A DNA stretch of 64,000 bases, taken from NCBI GenBank assembly GCA_023078555.1, contig CM041201.1, positions 1,557,713 to 1,621,712 on the forward strand, written 5' to 3'. A program made the position numbers and the translations under genes. Source of the DNA: Ulva prolifera. Its lineage: Eukaryota > Chlorophyta > Ulvophyceae > Ulvales > Ulvaceae. The notes beneath the pieces were generated by a model. It was not told the DNA's origin. It did not search any database and saw only the letters and a list, made by a program, of their open reading frames with translations. Below, one piece after another: positions 37,772 through 50,037 of the stretch (position 1 is the first letter of the stretch; each line of letters starts with the position of its first letter).

Positions 37772-38621
37772 GCCCGAGCCTCGGAGCATGGACATGGTGG
37801 ACTCGAGGCTGGAAGGTTGCTGAGAACCTGCAGGCTCGCCGTGATTTGAGCAGACACGATGAGAGTGTATGCCGTGTGGAAGTGACCGCTGGGTGTACCA
37901 GCGCGGTGAGTGGGGCTCTTTGCTGCTGGACGCCAGGCTGTTTGACTGCGGGTGGCATAGGCAGGAGACCTGCTGGATGCACGCAGGCACGCTACCGCGG
38001 GCAGGGACCAAAATGACTACCTTTTTAGCACTGGAGGACTGTCCTTATGCTGGAATTGGCAGCGCGGAGAGAGCCTGCCGCGGCAGGCAAGCCCGCAAGC
38101 TTGACGCACAGCCCCACCGCTGTTGCCGCTGCCGCTAACGCCTCATGATGCGAAATTTAGCTATGTAATCGATGTTGTCGTGCGGTGATCTATTTTGAAC
38201 AGGCTACAGCAACGTGCGCCGAGAATTGTCAACTCAGTTCCGAGACGCAGCGAACACCACCGAGCACGTCAAGTTGAGAACAGCATCTTCATGAGACACA
38301 ATCCCTGATTTCTGATGCGGGTGTTGATAATAGTGGTGTTTCGGGTCCTGCATGGGACGCCTAGATGTGGCACAGGTGCGACGTGAGGCGATGGCGGTTC
38401 ATCGCCCACCTGTCCATGCCCAAGACAGGGACGTGGACCAGCTTCGGAGCCTGGAGTGCAAGGCCATGGATGCCGAGGGCTCAAATTCTGTGTGGCAAGC
38501 GTGGTCCACGCATTAGGAGCTGCGCGTTGTGCATAATGGTTTTCTCGCACAGGGAACCGCTGCCACATCTGTGACTGAATGTCAAACTAGAACAAGGTCC
38601 TCTTCAGCTACAGGAAGTTTG
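37772..38621. promoter_or_regulatory. Divergent promoter interval, SF3B3 / SRR1
   Basis: 850 bases between two start codons on opposite strands. No clear TATA box. Short ORFs here lack motifs. Must contain both promoters and 5' UTRs if the two start codons are right. Confidence 0.45.
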
Positions 38622-39786
38622 ATGACCGACGATGGATGGACCGTTGTCGGTAAGGCAGGCAGATCCTTCAAAACTCACGTCTCCAATGCAGATCGTACAG
38701 AAGAAGCTGAGCAGGCACCTTTCCTCGGCGACTGCACAGACGCAAGCGTGTGCTGTCGCAGTATCCATCTGCTTACAGAGAGGCTGCGATCCAGCGGCTT
38801 TTACGCCTCTCTGAAGGCAGGCTTTGCGAAATCAGGTGGCGCAGCTTCCCACTTGCACATGGAACGGGGCCCACGTTAACACGACCACAGGTAGCCGTCC
38901 TTTGACGGCACCGACCCTCTTGCAGCCCTTGACGTCAAGGGAGTCAAGCTTATCCGCTGTTATGGGACCGGCTCACCCACCAAGAGCTTGGAAGCACGCA
39001 GCCAGCTAGCGCTTCTGCCTCTGCTGCTCGAGCAGCTGGCAACTGGAAACGAGGCAGTCACACTCCAGGTATACGATCCGGTGCTGACGGACGCAGACAA
39101 ATCAGTCATCAGCAGCATCGGTGGCAGCATGCTCAGTGCAGAAGAGGCGATGCAGCACAGCTGCACGGAGGATGTCTTGTTCTACATGCCACACTGCGAC
39201 GCCTCGCTATACAATGAAGTCCTCGAATCGAACTGGGGAGCAGCAGAACTGTTGAGGCTCGCCTTCTTGGGGAACAGCTTTCGACACATGGAGGTGAGTG
39301 CCTGAAATATGAGCCTGCACTCTGAACAGGCCATGGTCGAATGCTCCAGCTGATCACGAGCAAAATCACCATACCAGCATGTTCGAATGAGTGCAGCCAG
39401 TTTGTGTGTTAATGTCTGACGTCTGCCTGCAGCACACTCAATCGAACTGCCCAGTTGCGTTGTGCTGCCTGGCACCTTGGAAGCACTTCTCTGCACCACA
39501 AACAGATATACATGCATCGATACACACAAATGATGGGAAACAGGCGAGTGGTCGTAAGGGATGGGCGATCGTGCAGGATCGATGGAGTATGCCGACGTTC
39601 AAGAGGAGGATGGGCAAGCCTCACCGAGTGATTGCGCTGGTTGAGCACGGGCTCGTGCAGGAGCAGGGCCTACAGGGCGGCCAGTTTGCTGTCAAGACAG
39701 CCTTCAACGATACCAGCCTCCACTGGTTCGCCTCGGAAGCCCTGAAAGATGCCCCTGAGCTGTTCAGGTCAGGCACAGCCATGTAG
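38622..39786 (+). CDS. SRR1: SRR1-like protein
   Basis: Exons 38622-38835, 38926-39293, 39577-39786; phases 1 and 0 agree, giving 263 residues. It begins MTDDGWTVVGKAGR, the usual DDGWTVV start of SRR1 proteins. The SRR1 domain follows: KLIRCYGTGSPTKSLEARSQ, LALLPLLLEQL, VYDPVLTDADKSVISSIGGS, DVLFYMPHCDASLYNEVLES, NWGAAELLRLAFLGNSF, and near the C-terminus AFNDTSLHWF. SRR1 was defined in Arabidopsis as needed for circadian and phytochrome responses; relatives occur across eukaryotes with unclear biochemistry. Donors here are GTGGCG and GTGAGT rather than GTGCG, and codon GC is lower than in SF3B3. Confidence 0.9.
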
Positions 39787-40675
39787 CCTGCATACACTGC
39801 ACTCCAGGACTGCCAATAAGAATTGTCAGTCAGGCCAAAGTAGAGATCGCATGCCGCTGCATACGTGTTTAGGGGGAATTTTCTGCTTTTTGCATTCGGA
39901 AATGTGTTGCTGATCATGGTGCGGTGCAGCCATCTCTGACTTGTTTTCTGCGTTGAGATAGATGTGGGGCAAGATGGAAGGGGAGATGGTATACAGTGTT
40001 TCCTCAACAGCAACATTCATTTTCTTTCTGATGCAGTACTTTCCTGTGACCAGCCTGGTGAGATTTCATGGCTGTGTGAAAGCACTTGTGACCAGAGTTT
40101 CGCCATGGTCGAGAATGTACATGCCTGCTGGCACGCCGAAGGTCATGATTGATCAATCAGCAACCTGACATGGGAGGCACTTGATCTGTAATTGCGACAA
40201 TAATGTATCTGCAATCGCTACACATTGTAAGCTGTGGACGTGCTGATCATGCTAGTTTACGTGTTCTGAAAGCCCATGTCGACACTTGCTGAGTCGCCAA
40301 GGACTGCTGCATGATCAACAAAGCGATCGCGGATGCTGCATTGCCAGAATGGATGCCAGCTTCACGCGCAGCGTTGCGCGATGCAAATCGTCAACATGCA
40401 GGTGCTGCGCGACGGTGGGTCGAGGCACCGGCACACTTCGCGCGGTGTTGACTGGCAACGCAAATGAACCGAGCCTTCGCAGGGTTGAGAACGCACAACG
40501 AATTCGTGCCGCGAACAGGTACGCAGTCACTGTGCTCCTGCCCAACAGCTGAAAGCTGCCAACGTCGTGTAGATTTAGTTAAGGTGCTGCGTGCGTTGTG
40601 GAGCGGTGCATGTCGAGACTCGTGTGCCAAGCAGGCCTTCGTCAACATATCAGAGCGCAAGCAAGCAGTGCACAA
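39787..40675. other. Intergenic, SRR1 to SDR
   Basis: About 0.9 kb with no supported gene. It includes the SRR1 3' UTR and the presumed SDR promoter. Confidence 0.5.
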
Positions 40676-43625
40676 ATGGAGGGACCCGCAAAGTATGCGC
40701 TGCAGACGTTTGGATTTGAGGGCAAGTGTGTCCTGATCACCGGAGGCTCATCCGGTGCGCCACTGTGCCACTCGATGCAGATGCCGTGGATCGCAGCAGA
40801 AGTCTTGCACAGATTCATGCACTCCCCGACGTCAGTCGTCCGTCAGCCACATTGACATATATGTTAATGTTGAACTTCCTGTAGAAGATTCTTCGTACCA
40901 TGTGTTTGGTATGGCAAAGTTTGGGCCATGTGCACGAAGACCAGGAATGTCCTGGCACACCGCTCCCGCTGTTGCCACGCAAAGGGGCCGCACTCGACGG
41001 CCCAATCATGCCTCCTGCATCTAAAATCTAAACTGAAATGGTGCTCACTCGCAGCAGCTTGGCCACGATACATGAGTGCCACTGCCCGCAAATGTCCTGT
41101 TAAACATTGCCGTGCAAGAAAATACATGGTACTTGCGGAGCGCGATTGCTTGGTTCAGCCAATTGTCCTGACGGCAGGCACATGTTTACACAGCTGGATC
41201 AGGAGCGCCGTACGTTGACAGGAAACCTACTGCGCCATGTGCAGCTGTGAGGTCCATGGGTCATGCCCAGTGGCATGATCCGAGCTGTGCTTTGCGTACA
41301 TCACGAAGCAATGCTGAATGTCATGTGCCTAACGTTCTGGAGCCAACAGGAATTGGACAAGCTGCTGTGAAGCAGTTTGCCCAGCTCGGAGCCAAGGTGT
41401 TCACTTGCGCAAGAACTGCGACAGCCCTAGAAAACACCATCTCCGAGCTGAAGGACCAAGGCCTACAGGTCGGTGGCTGCCCTGCCGACATCATCGACGA
41501 AGAGTCGTCAAAGCAGCTGGTGGAGAAAGCAACTGAATTCTTTGGAGGTGAGTGACCAACAACACCAGACGGATCCCGCCTTACTGGTCACTCTGATCCG
41601 CCGGTCAATGCAGCCGTTGCTCACTGTTGGACTCCTGATTGCATGTCAGAATGCTGCAGGGAAACTCGATGTGTTGATAAACAATGCTGGTGTCAATACC
41701 AGGAAGAAGGTCCTCGAGGGCTCGAAAGAGGACTTCATGTTTGTCATGGACACCAACGTCCACTCTGCCCTCCACCTCTGCAGGCTGTGCTACCCATACC
41801 TCAAGGAGTCGTCATCTGCAAGCATCATCTTCAACTCCTCGGTTGCAGGCGGCCCGACCGCCCTGAAGAGCGGGGTCGTGTACGCCATGACCAAAGGTCT
41901 GCCCGCTTCCTCCGAGCTGTGAACCTGGCTAGCCGCCTGAAATGTTTGCTGCCTTTTCCACACAGCATATGGGGGATGTATGCCACCGTTTGGCATCGTT
42001 CTGGCCCTCCAGCGGGTTTTCAATGGCATCCTCACATGGTCATGCCAATGTGCCGGTGCCATTTGACACACTGGCATGACCGCAGACATCCATGTGTTGG
42101 GTACAGAGCTGGACATCCTGGACATAGCTGCCCCTAGACACGGGATACATCCACCTTCAGCCCCTCTTGTGCCGACCTAGCGCTAGCTGCACTGCATCAG
42201 ATCAGCATCCCGTGATGCTTCTCCGGATTCGCTCACAGAGAGCACGCCACGTGACTCGAACACTCGTGCATCCTTCACCTCTCCGCAGCTGCTACGTGTG
42301 CAACTTGTAGTGTGCTCTGGTGAAGCCTCACAGATGAAAACGGGCTGTGTGTGACACGGCCTGCTCCGCTGGTGCATCCTTCACCTCTCCGCAGCTGCAG
42401 CTTGTGGTGTGTGTAGTGTGCTCTGGTGCTCTGCCATGCAACAGCCGAGCTTCACAGTAAGCTGTGTGGCTATGAGATCCACAGCAACACCCATAGCATC
42501 ATGTTGCTGTGGGTGCATCATGTTGCGCTGGGTGCAGCGGCCGAGCTTCGCAGTGACCTGTGTTGCGCTGGGTGCAGCTTCCTTGAACCAGCTCGCAAAG
42601 AACCTCACCTGCGAGTGGGCCGCTGAGGGCATCCGGGTGAACTGCGTCGCGCCGTGGTACACCGCGACACCTCTAGCCAACGCGGTCCTGAAGGACGAGG
42701 AGTTCAAGAAGGGCGTGCTGGAGCGAACACCCATCGGCCGCATCGCAGATGTCGATGAAGTCGCAGGTGCTGCTCCCAGCCCGCTGCGGGCTTCTGGTCT
42801 CTGGTCTGTTCTATGTAGACCGCCCGCTGCAGGCCTCTGGTCTCTGGTCTGTTCTATGTAGACCGCCCGCTACAGGCCTCTGGTGTCTGGTCTGTTCTAT
42901 GTGGACCGCCCGCTGCAGGTCTAGCCCGCTACAGGCCTCTGGTCTGTGGTCGCTGGTTTATTGCATACAGGTCTCCCACTTCGGTATACCTTTCGTTCAG
43001 CTCCCAGTGCCCAGTGTCAGCCTGGCTGGCTGTGCCTCATCCACGTGGTGCCGCTGGAAAGCGATGTGATTGTCGCTGTTCCTGCAGAGTCTGTTGCTGG
43101 AGTCAGGGCAGGCACTGCCGGCGGCACCCGCCGGCGTCCTGTTACAGCTGCCCAGAGCATGCATATGCTGGTGGCAAATGCATCTGTCGCTGCCTGGCCA
43201 TGTGCTCAATGCTGTGTGTACATGCATATACTTGCATGTATGCCTAATCAAAGATCGATAGATCTTTGCAGTCAAGTAGGAAGACCTCCATAGATCGACC
43301 TCCATAGATCGATAGATCTTTGCAGTCAAGTAGGAAGACTGCCAGTCCCGCACAGTTCGGGACCGCATCTGCACTGTGTGTAAGCCGTGTGGCAAACCCG
43401 GCAGCCCATGCACTGCCCTGTCCGACGTACTTGCAACCACTCTCAATCGCACATCAGTGAACTCGTGCTACCTTCGATGCTACATCAGCTCACAGCCACA
43501 CACTCTTCAGCGTGCTGTCCCGCTCTGCAGGGGTCATGGTGTTCCTCGCCTCCAAGGCAGCCTCGTACGTCACCGGCCAGACGATCCAGGTCGACGGCGG
43601 GTACTCCGTCAAAGGCTACTACTAG
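40676..43625 (+). CDS. Short-chain dehydrogenase/reductase, tropinone-reductase type
   Basis: Exons 40676-40754, 41350-41547, 41660-41896, 42578-42766, 43531-43625; 265 residues, the usual classical SDR size. Cofactor motif LITGGSSGIGQAAVKQ spans exons 1-2. NNAG lies in KLDVLINNAGVNTR (exon 3). The catalytic Ser is in FNSSVAGG and YxxxK is YAMTK at the end of exon 3. SLNQLAKNLTCEWAAEGIRV, the PWYTATPLA loop and GQTIQVDGGYSV complete the fold. All four introns are phase 1. The closest group by pattern is the tropinone-reductase-like plant SDRs, NADP(H)-dependent; the substrate is unknown. Exon 5 has no start codon of its own but joins cleanly and ends TAG at 43623-43625. Confidence 0.9.
42360..42577 (+). 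repeat. Degenerate direct repeats before SDR exon 4
   Basis: Repeated segments such as CTTGTGGTGTGTGTAGTGTG and TTGCGCTGGGTGCAGC occur two or three times up to the acceptor at 42577, so several near-identical GGGTGCAG acceptor-like sites precede exon 4. Confidence 0.6.
42779..42955 (+). repeat. 43-bp minisatellite in SDR intron 4
   Basis: About four imperfect copies of a 43-base unit starting GCCCGCTGCAGGCCTCTGGT and ending CTATGTAGACC, beginning about 12 bases after the donor at 42767. Confidence 0.85.
43254..43340 (+). repeat. Direct duplication in SDR intron 4
   Basis: A 33-base segment (GATCGATAGATCTTTGCAGT, then CAAGTAGGAAGAC) occurs at about 43254-43286 and again at about 43308-43340. 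Confidence 0.85.
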
Positions 43626-46600
43626 GCTGCTCCCAGCACGGGCCCGAACACCAACATTCTGCTGCCATTCCGCACCTGCTGCCATCTGGCGGTCATCACC
43701 GGTGATGATGGGAGGTGACGGGAATAGGTGTTCTGGGGATGGGGGGATGTAGGTCCTCGCCCTCCACCGGGGGCCACACGGCCTCGGCTGTGGAATAGCC
43801 TCCTCACAGCGACTTGTGGCTGAGGGGCCCACCTGGGTGCGGGTGAAGTATGCACTCGCGTCTCGAGCATCAGCCCGAGAACCCTGGGGGAGTGTCGGCC
43901 GATCACAAGTCACTGCATCAGCACATGGGTTGGGCCGCACGCCGCATTCTGTGGTGCCGCAGGCGCATGGGTTGCGTTCAGGAGGGAAGAGGGGCAGCAG
44001 GTGCCCCCGTCTGTGATTCCTCTGCTGAAGCCGCCTCGAGCTGTGAAGGATGTGGCGGTACAGCCACGACGACCCGCGCAGCCTGCCTGCACACCTGCAG
44101 CACAGGTTGAACACCGCCTCGTTGTGAATCCCAGAGTCAAGTCATTTTCATATGTATTGGCCTGCAATACCTGATACCTGACAGGTCAAATCATTCGCCG
44201 TTGAACGCCTTGGCTGCGGCGTGATGGTAGGTGCACCAGCGTGTCGGCACTGGTGTGGGGCATCTTGTGGTAGTGCTATAGACTGTAGGCCCTGAGGTGC
44301 TGCTCCGGGGTATGCCTTCCTCCAGGTGACAGGGAGTAGAGCAAGGTGAAAACGTATCTCGAAAACGCTACCTGGTCAGACTTAGGGCTGAATATGAGAT
44401 GCTGCCAGAGATACCACACCTGTGCCATGGCCAATTCCCGTGAGTGGACGAGGCTCTTTGTTCATGTCCGTTGCTGGTTTCTGTTCAGCTGCATCAATAC
44501 ATCGGTGATGTGATGTCACTGAAAGCATCTTTTCTGTCTCAAATCGGAGTGCACACACAAATCGATGAAAATCGATGCCAAGCCTGATTCGCAGTGCACA
44601 ATGTGAAACTACCGAGTGCATGTGTTCAAAAATGAGGTGAGCCGCCGGCTTCAGTCTTTCACCCAAGACGGTGAAGCAGCTGAAAGCTTGTGGCAAGATG
44701 GAATGCATGGTCCGGTGTGGGGTGTTTTGCCCGTGCCAGGAGCAACAGTTGAAGGCTTACAATGACACCAGCCGCCTGCTGCAGTATAGAAGTAACATGT
44801 TCTCAAGTGGGCAGGCCGTTTTCACACGTAACACCAGCAACAGCATGGTCGATGTCGGCTGCGTATGCGGCCTGCCGAAAGGGTTTACAGAACCAACTCT
44901 TCCCTGATGCAATCTGGAAAACCTGAGATCTCATCCTTCAGAACTATCGCCTGCTGCACCAAATCATGACACAGGTGTACTACAGGTCACACAGATATCC
45001 ATACCCATGGATATGGGTACATACTCGCACAGATTTTGGCCCAGCATGTGGCCCTACAGGCTGCATTTCTTCCCAAATTGATTTGCGCGGCAGAAGATGG
45101 GAGGAGTCCGTGCGTATGTGCATTGCTGCTGTCATATCTCCCTGGAGAGGCGCTCTGCTGCTCCCAGATACCATCGCTTAGACCCCGCTGCTGGAGTCAA
45201 CACCATTCGGTAATGGCTCCACCGCACCTTGAAGTGGACTGTGAGGCAGTAAATGGCTCCTTGCACCACGGCTGGGAATGATTCACTGGGAGTGACAGCG
45301 GTCAGCGGTCAGCATGCGACATGGCCACTGTCGTTGGCGTGTAGGCACAACTTGAGGACGGTTTGTAGATCAAGAGACAGCTCTGATCCATGCCAGGACC
45401 GTCCGAGGTGGAGAGATGTAAATGTGAAGCGGCTCTCATGGTACAGCCTTGCCCTTCATGTAGATTGCGTTCCAGCTGCGCGATATGCGTCTCAGAGGTG
45501 CCTCATGTCGGTGAAGCACATGCTGCACGAGCTAAGGACGACACTCCATCTGCGAGTGCCTCCACCAAGGGAGCCTGTGTGAGCTGACGCTTCTTTACCT
45601 TGAGCTTGCACACTGGGCAAGCAGATGCTTCTCTGATCGCATGTTCGCCGCAGTCCCTGGACACATTGTTGACATGATTTTACATATACATAGCCAGCAC
45701 AGAGCCACGAGTCGTCGCGGAACCACACAAGGACTTGCAACATTAAATTCGGGGTCACTCGAGTGACCTACCAGGCCGGGCCACGCACCAGCAAAAGCTA
45801 TGTAGACATGGTGTCCGAGCGACTTTGCCTTGAAGCGGCTTCTGACTGCACACGCCACGCGGATTCAATATTTGATGACAGTAATAGTAAGCGTGCACAA
45901 GACATGGCTTATTGCATTGATCGAGCGTGTGATAACATGCTGTAGAACTGCTTGGCGACAATCATGCCACTCCAGATCATGTCAGAGGGCTGACCAAACG
46001 CCACATCTCAGTACGTCGACGAGAGAGTCCGCCAACGCTTGAACTTGTGAGTCAGAAAGGCAGCTAATATCATCCATTGTCCCCTTTTGTCAGCCGAAGG
46101 TTGGCTGGCCGATGAGGAAGAACGAGAGATCACGCGGCGCCATGCCAATGAATGCAAACTTCGTACTTCGCGGAGCCTTCGTAGAATGCTGACAACGACA
46201 CTCTGGCACGGCTTCGCGATAGTGAAGGGGGCGGAGAGCAGCCGTGGAGTGCGAGCGCGTTCCACGGCAGATTGTTCATGCATGGCTTCTAAGTCCTCGT
46301 CACCGTGGCCACGCCCGCAGCAGCTGGTCCACCCAGTCCAGCCAGAATGGCATTTGCAAAAACATTCTTTGAAGTAGTGTCCATGGTGTACCAGCAGTAG
46401 CACGAAAAGGTGTTGCACGTGTCTGCTCGTGCATTGCATGTAATCAAAGTCCACTCTGCTGGTGACGTTAGCAGCATAGGCAGGCCAGTCGGGCTTGTAA
46501 CGCACGCTGCCTATCCTAATTATTTGACTATTATTTCATTCAGCGATATGCTCAAGAAGCCGTCGCAGCCTTCCGCGAACAGGTCACAGGCCTCTATGTC

Positions 46601-47010
46601 GACAGAAGCAGTGCTGCACAGCACTTCACGATCACGTCATCCTCATGGCGCCCATGAACGACAACCAACGAGAAGGTATCGGTCAATCAATTCCAATGAT
46701 TCCGCTTGCGGCTGTAAGCTGCGCCAAATCGGCGCGGACACACCACCCGTGGTCCACGTCCAGCTCTCCGACATATGTGCAGACAGAGTTCACGAACAGC
46801 CGCGACTGATACGTAACAGTAAGAACAGCACAATCAGGCATTGCCATTTTTGCTCGCGTAGGACTGTCGTCCTGCCACGTAAGATGTCCGTATTAGTGCA
46901 GTGCCCTGACCGTCCCGGCACATGTGGTTTTCCAGTGTCGGGCGCCTGAGCACATGCACGCATTCCATAACAGATTGCATACATGCAACATAAAACATGC
47001 TTTGTCGCAG
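43626..47010. other. Intergenic and unresolved 5' region of the next gene
   Basis: 43.6-46.0 kb shows no supported gene. 46.0-46.9 kb has protein-like plus-strand pieces, such as AEGWLADEEEREITRRHANE (from about 46090) and RYAQEAVAAFREQ (from about 46536). They may be 5' exons of the gene at 47011, but frames and donors could not be joined. Confidence 0.35.
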
Positions 47011-48051
47011 GTACATTGGAGCTGGAGCCTACACGTCAACCGCTGTCCGGCCGCACGATCGAATTTTGCGGTACCCGGATGGAGCTGTGCGCACCATTCG
47101 CTACCCAGATCATGCCGCACAGCAACCTCCATCTCAGAGCGCTACCACAACAGACAGCTCTGTCTCTGACTGGCATATCTGTGGTGAGAATGACACTGGC
47201 TGCGCGTTTGATCCCAGCTTCGATGAGGAGTGCTCCCTGCCTGGTGCAGCACCAGTAGAGCAGCTCTGGGGGACAGCGCCCCCCGGAACACCGAGACCTG
47301 CTCCAAAGGACTCTAAACCTAGGGATGACTTTGATCAGCTTCCGTCCAGTCCTGCAGCACTGCTGGAGTTCCTAGCATCGGATGAGTACCGGCAAGCACA
47401 GAAAGTCCATGCGGACCGCATCAGCCAAAGTTACAAGGTCCTGCATGGCTGTCCTTGGGTAGCACAACGGCCACTGCTGACCGTAGCTGTGCCAAAACGT
47501 GGCCAGGAAGAGCCTGCTGCATACACTCTCCCTGTCGCTGTTGAGCAGGTGATGGTCCTGCCATGCTATCATGCATAAATCAAGCTCGTGCACTGCATAC
47601 TGTGGAGCACAGCCACATGCAAGCCATACAGCAAACTCATGGTGTGGTGTGCTTGCAGGATGGGCAGAACATGGAGCTTGCAAATGTCATTGGCGCTCCG
47701 TCACTGGCAGGGAAGCTTACACATAGGCACATGCAAGATGGCATCATCACCTTCGCAGATGTACATGCTGCCACGCGCTTCCGCGACGAGCTACAGACTG
47801 CTGGCACTCTCGCAGCGGCTCTCACAGAGGTCGACTCCCATTCTTTGTTTCGGGCTTCCGCTGATGCGAAACATGTGGTTGTTCTGGTTGGCTCTGACCA
47901 CACTGACGATGCCGCATCTGAACTTCCAGCCATCGCAAGGGGCAGCCATCTGGACTCATCTGACAGCAGCAAGGAAAAGGACGTGTTTGTGCCAACGCCC
48001 GCAGAGCTCGCTGCAGCGCTCCGAGGGCCCTCTCCCACACAGGATTGGTGA
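47011..48051 (+). CDS. Uncharacterised protein, possible DUF3110 domain (5' partial)
   Basis: Exons 47011-47548 and 47659-48051, joined in phase 0; upstream exons are missing (phase 2 at 47011). About 310 residues are visible. The first exon has an acidic, Cys-containing stretch (CGENDTGCAFDPSFDEECSL) and a Pro-rich linker. The second contains IITFADVHAATRFRDELQTA and then LTEVDSHSLF, which resemble the DUF3110 pattern (FEDxxDAxRF...L...VxExD) of cyanobacterial and plastid proteins. The similarity is weak and by eye only. The C-terminus (FVPTPAELAAALRGPSPTQDW region) looks disordered. The donor at 47549 is GTGATG. Confidence 0.5.
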
Positions 48052-50037
48052 ACGTGAAGCGCGTGGATTCAAATGCGACCCGACATGCCTTGCCATCGTC
48101 CAGGGAGGTGAGTGATTTTGGTTCATGGTGTTCGATATCGAGGTTACAGTAGTCTCACAGCAGTGACCTGCATCTACAGTGACCTGCACTGGGTAACTGT
48201 AGATGTATGTGTGTCGCAGATGTGTGCAGATGTGACGTGTGCCGTCATTTGTAGCATAGCTTTGCCACTCGGCGGGCAGTTGTTGTTGAGGTCCTCTTGA
48301 GGTAGTTCTCAAGGCATACGCAGGTGCTATTTATGTTGTCATGTATCTGTGTGTGCTCAGGTGTAATTACTATCATTGCATGAAGCAAAGAAGTCGCCTG
48401 GGATAGCATCATGCCACTGCAAGTTGTTCATGCTCTCAGAATCGGGTGCATCTATTGGTAGGTGACCCTTGATAGCGGTATATTGCAGTCTAAGTGGTCT
48501 CTCCTGGGCTCGGTCATGGATGTACCAAGCTGTGTCTGTGCATCAACTCAAGTCAGCAGTGACCATGCCATTGCGCCAACAGGGCGTCAACAGTACGAGC
48601 AGAGTATTGCCGCCGCTATGCCTTTTAACAGTATGAACGCTCCATATCTGCTGCCATGGCCTAATCCTCTGATAGGCCAGTGTACACGCTCAGGTGTGAG
48701 CGACTTCTGGCACTTGCGTGATTTGTGTGTCCGGAAGTGGATGGATCATGCTTTGGTATTCTCTTCGTATCAGGACTTAGCATCCTTATCAGCCAAAATG
48801 TACCTGCCAAAGTATTTTTCGCACAACACCATAAATCTCAGGGCGTGAACTGTCGGAGGGCCAACCGATATATACTGGTCTAGACGCAGCATATGCATCT
48901 TGCTTTCCACGGCCCCAGTTGAGGTTGAGAAACAAACCTGCAATGGATGGCTCATTCCCTATCCACCATTGTGCACAGTCACGCCCAGGTAGCTGAGTAT
49001 GCTCAAGCTGGCCTTACACTGTGTTTGGTCTAGAGTGGCCTGCGACCACTTATTCAGTGACAGAGTCCCATGTCTTCCATCCAAACAGCGCTATCCACAA
49101 TTACGGGCTCCATGTACACACGAAGAGGGAGGATTGAATTCACGCACACCAAATCAGCACCAACATATCAACACCATATGCAGGGGACTATCACGCCATG
49201 GAGACAGACTGGTATGCGATCATGGTGATTGTGACACTGCCTGCTTGTCTGACTTTGACCCCGTACCACAGCTGGACAAACTGCAGAACCGATCCCCAGC
49301 GCTTGCATCCATCCAGGCATGCACATGTGCCCATGTGCCCATTCGCCCTCCACAGTGGCTGTGGCGCCCCTGTCTCACCCGATCATCACCAAGAAATCAG
49401 AAACCCAGATTCGGCACTGCCTCTTGTCTGCAGCCAGAGCTTGAACTCTGCTGTTCTCCAACACCCTCCACCTGCTCCCAGGATACAGCTTCACCAGGTG
49501 ACTTCAGCCAAATTGCCAAGGCGCTCCAGCCCCTCCGCCAAGGCATCTCAGCCTTGCCAGCCCAGAATTCCAGCAGCACAAGCATGGATAGTACAGCAGC
49601 TAACGCAGCAGTGCAGCAGAACAGTTTGTGTCTCTGAGGTACCAAAGCATGTCTCCGGGCCACCACATCGTATCTCCCAGGCACCAAACTATATCGCTAA
49701 TCGCTTGCCAGTCCACCCCATCTACTGACTTTCTGTCAACCTGTGCACCGTAGCCTGGCCGCCTGTTCACAAAAAGGCTTATGCAGCGATCAGGACACAC
49801 GAACACGTGAATCAAATTGATCGGCCAGTGCTTCGCGCTCCACAGGTCTATCAAGTGGCGCTGCAGCACTTGCAGACTCCCCACCAGGGACCCGGGGCTC
49901 GTCCAACTTTCCTCCATCACCTCGGTCAACTTTCCTTGATCACGCACGTCTCTCAATCCTGCAAAGTTTTCGGGGAGGAAGGTGTGGGCGCCCATGCTGA
50001 GCACATCCACACTCTCCCATGCCACCCCTGGCCATTA
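48052..50037. other. Intergenic between convergent genes, no firm gene
   Basis: Frames at 48462-48848 and 48999-49637 (+) are open. The 3' half of the second (SQIAKALQPLRQGISALPAQ, then Ser/Ala-rich) looks somewhat protein-like but has no motif or exon partner. Confidence 0.3.

Noticed and set aside
44960..45010. ATATCCATACCCATGGATATGGG palindromic stretch near 44995 as a regulatory element
   Set aside because: Short, single, and not near a supported gene start.
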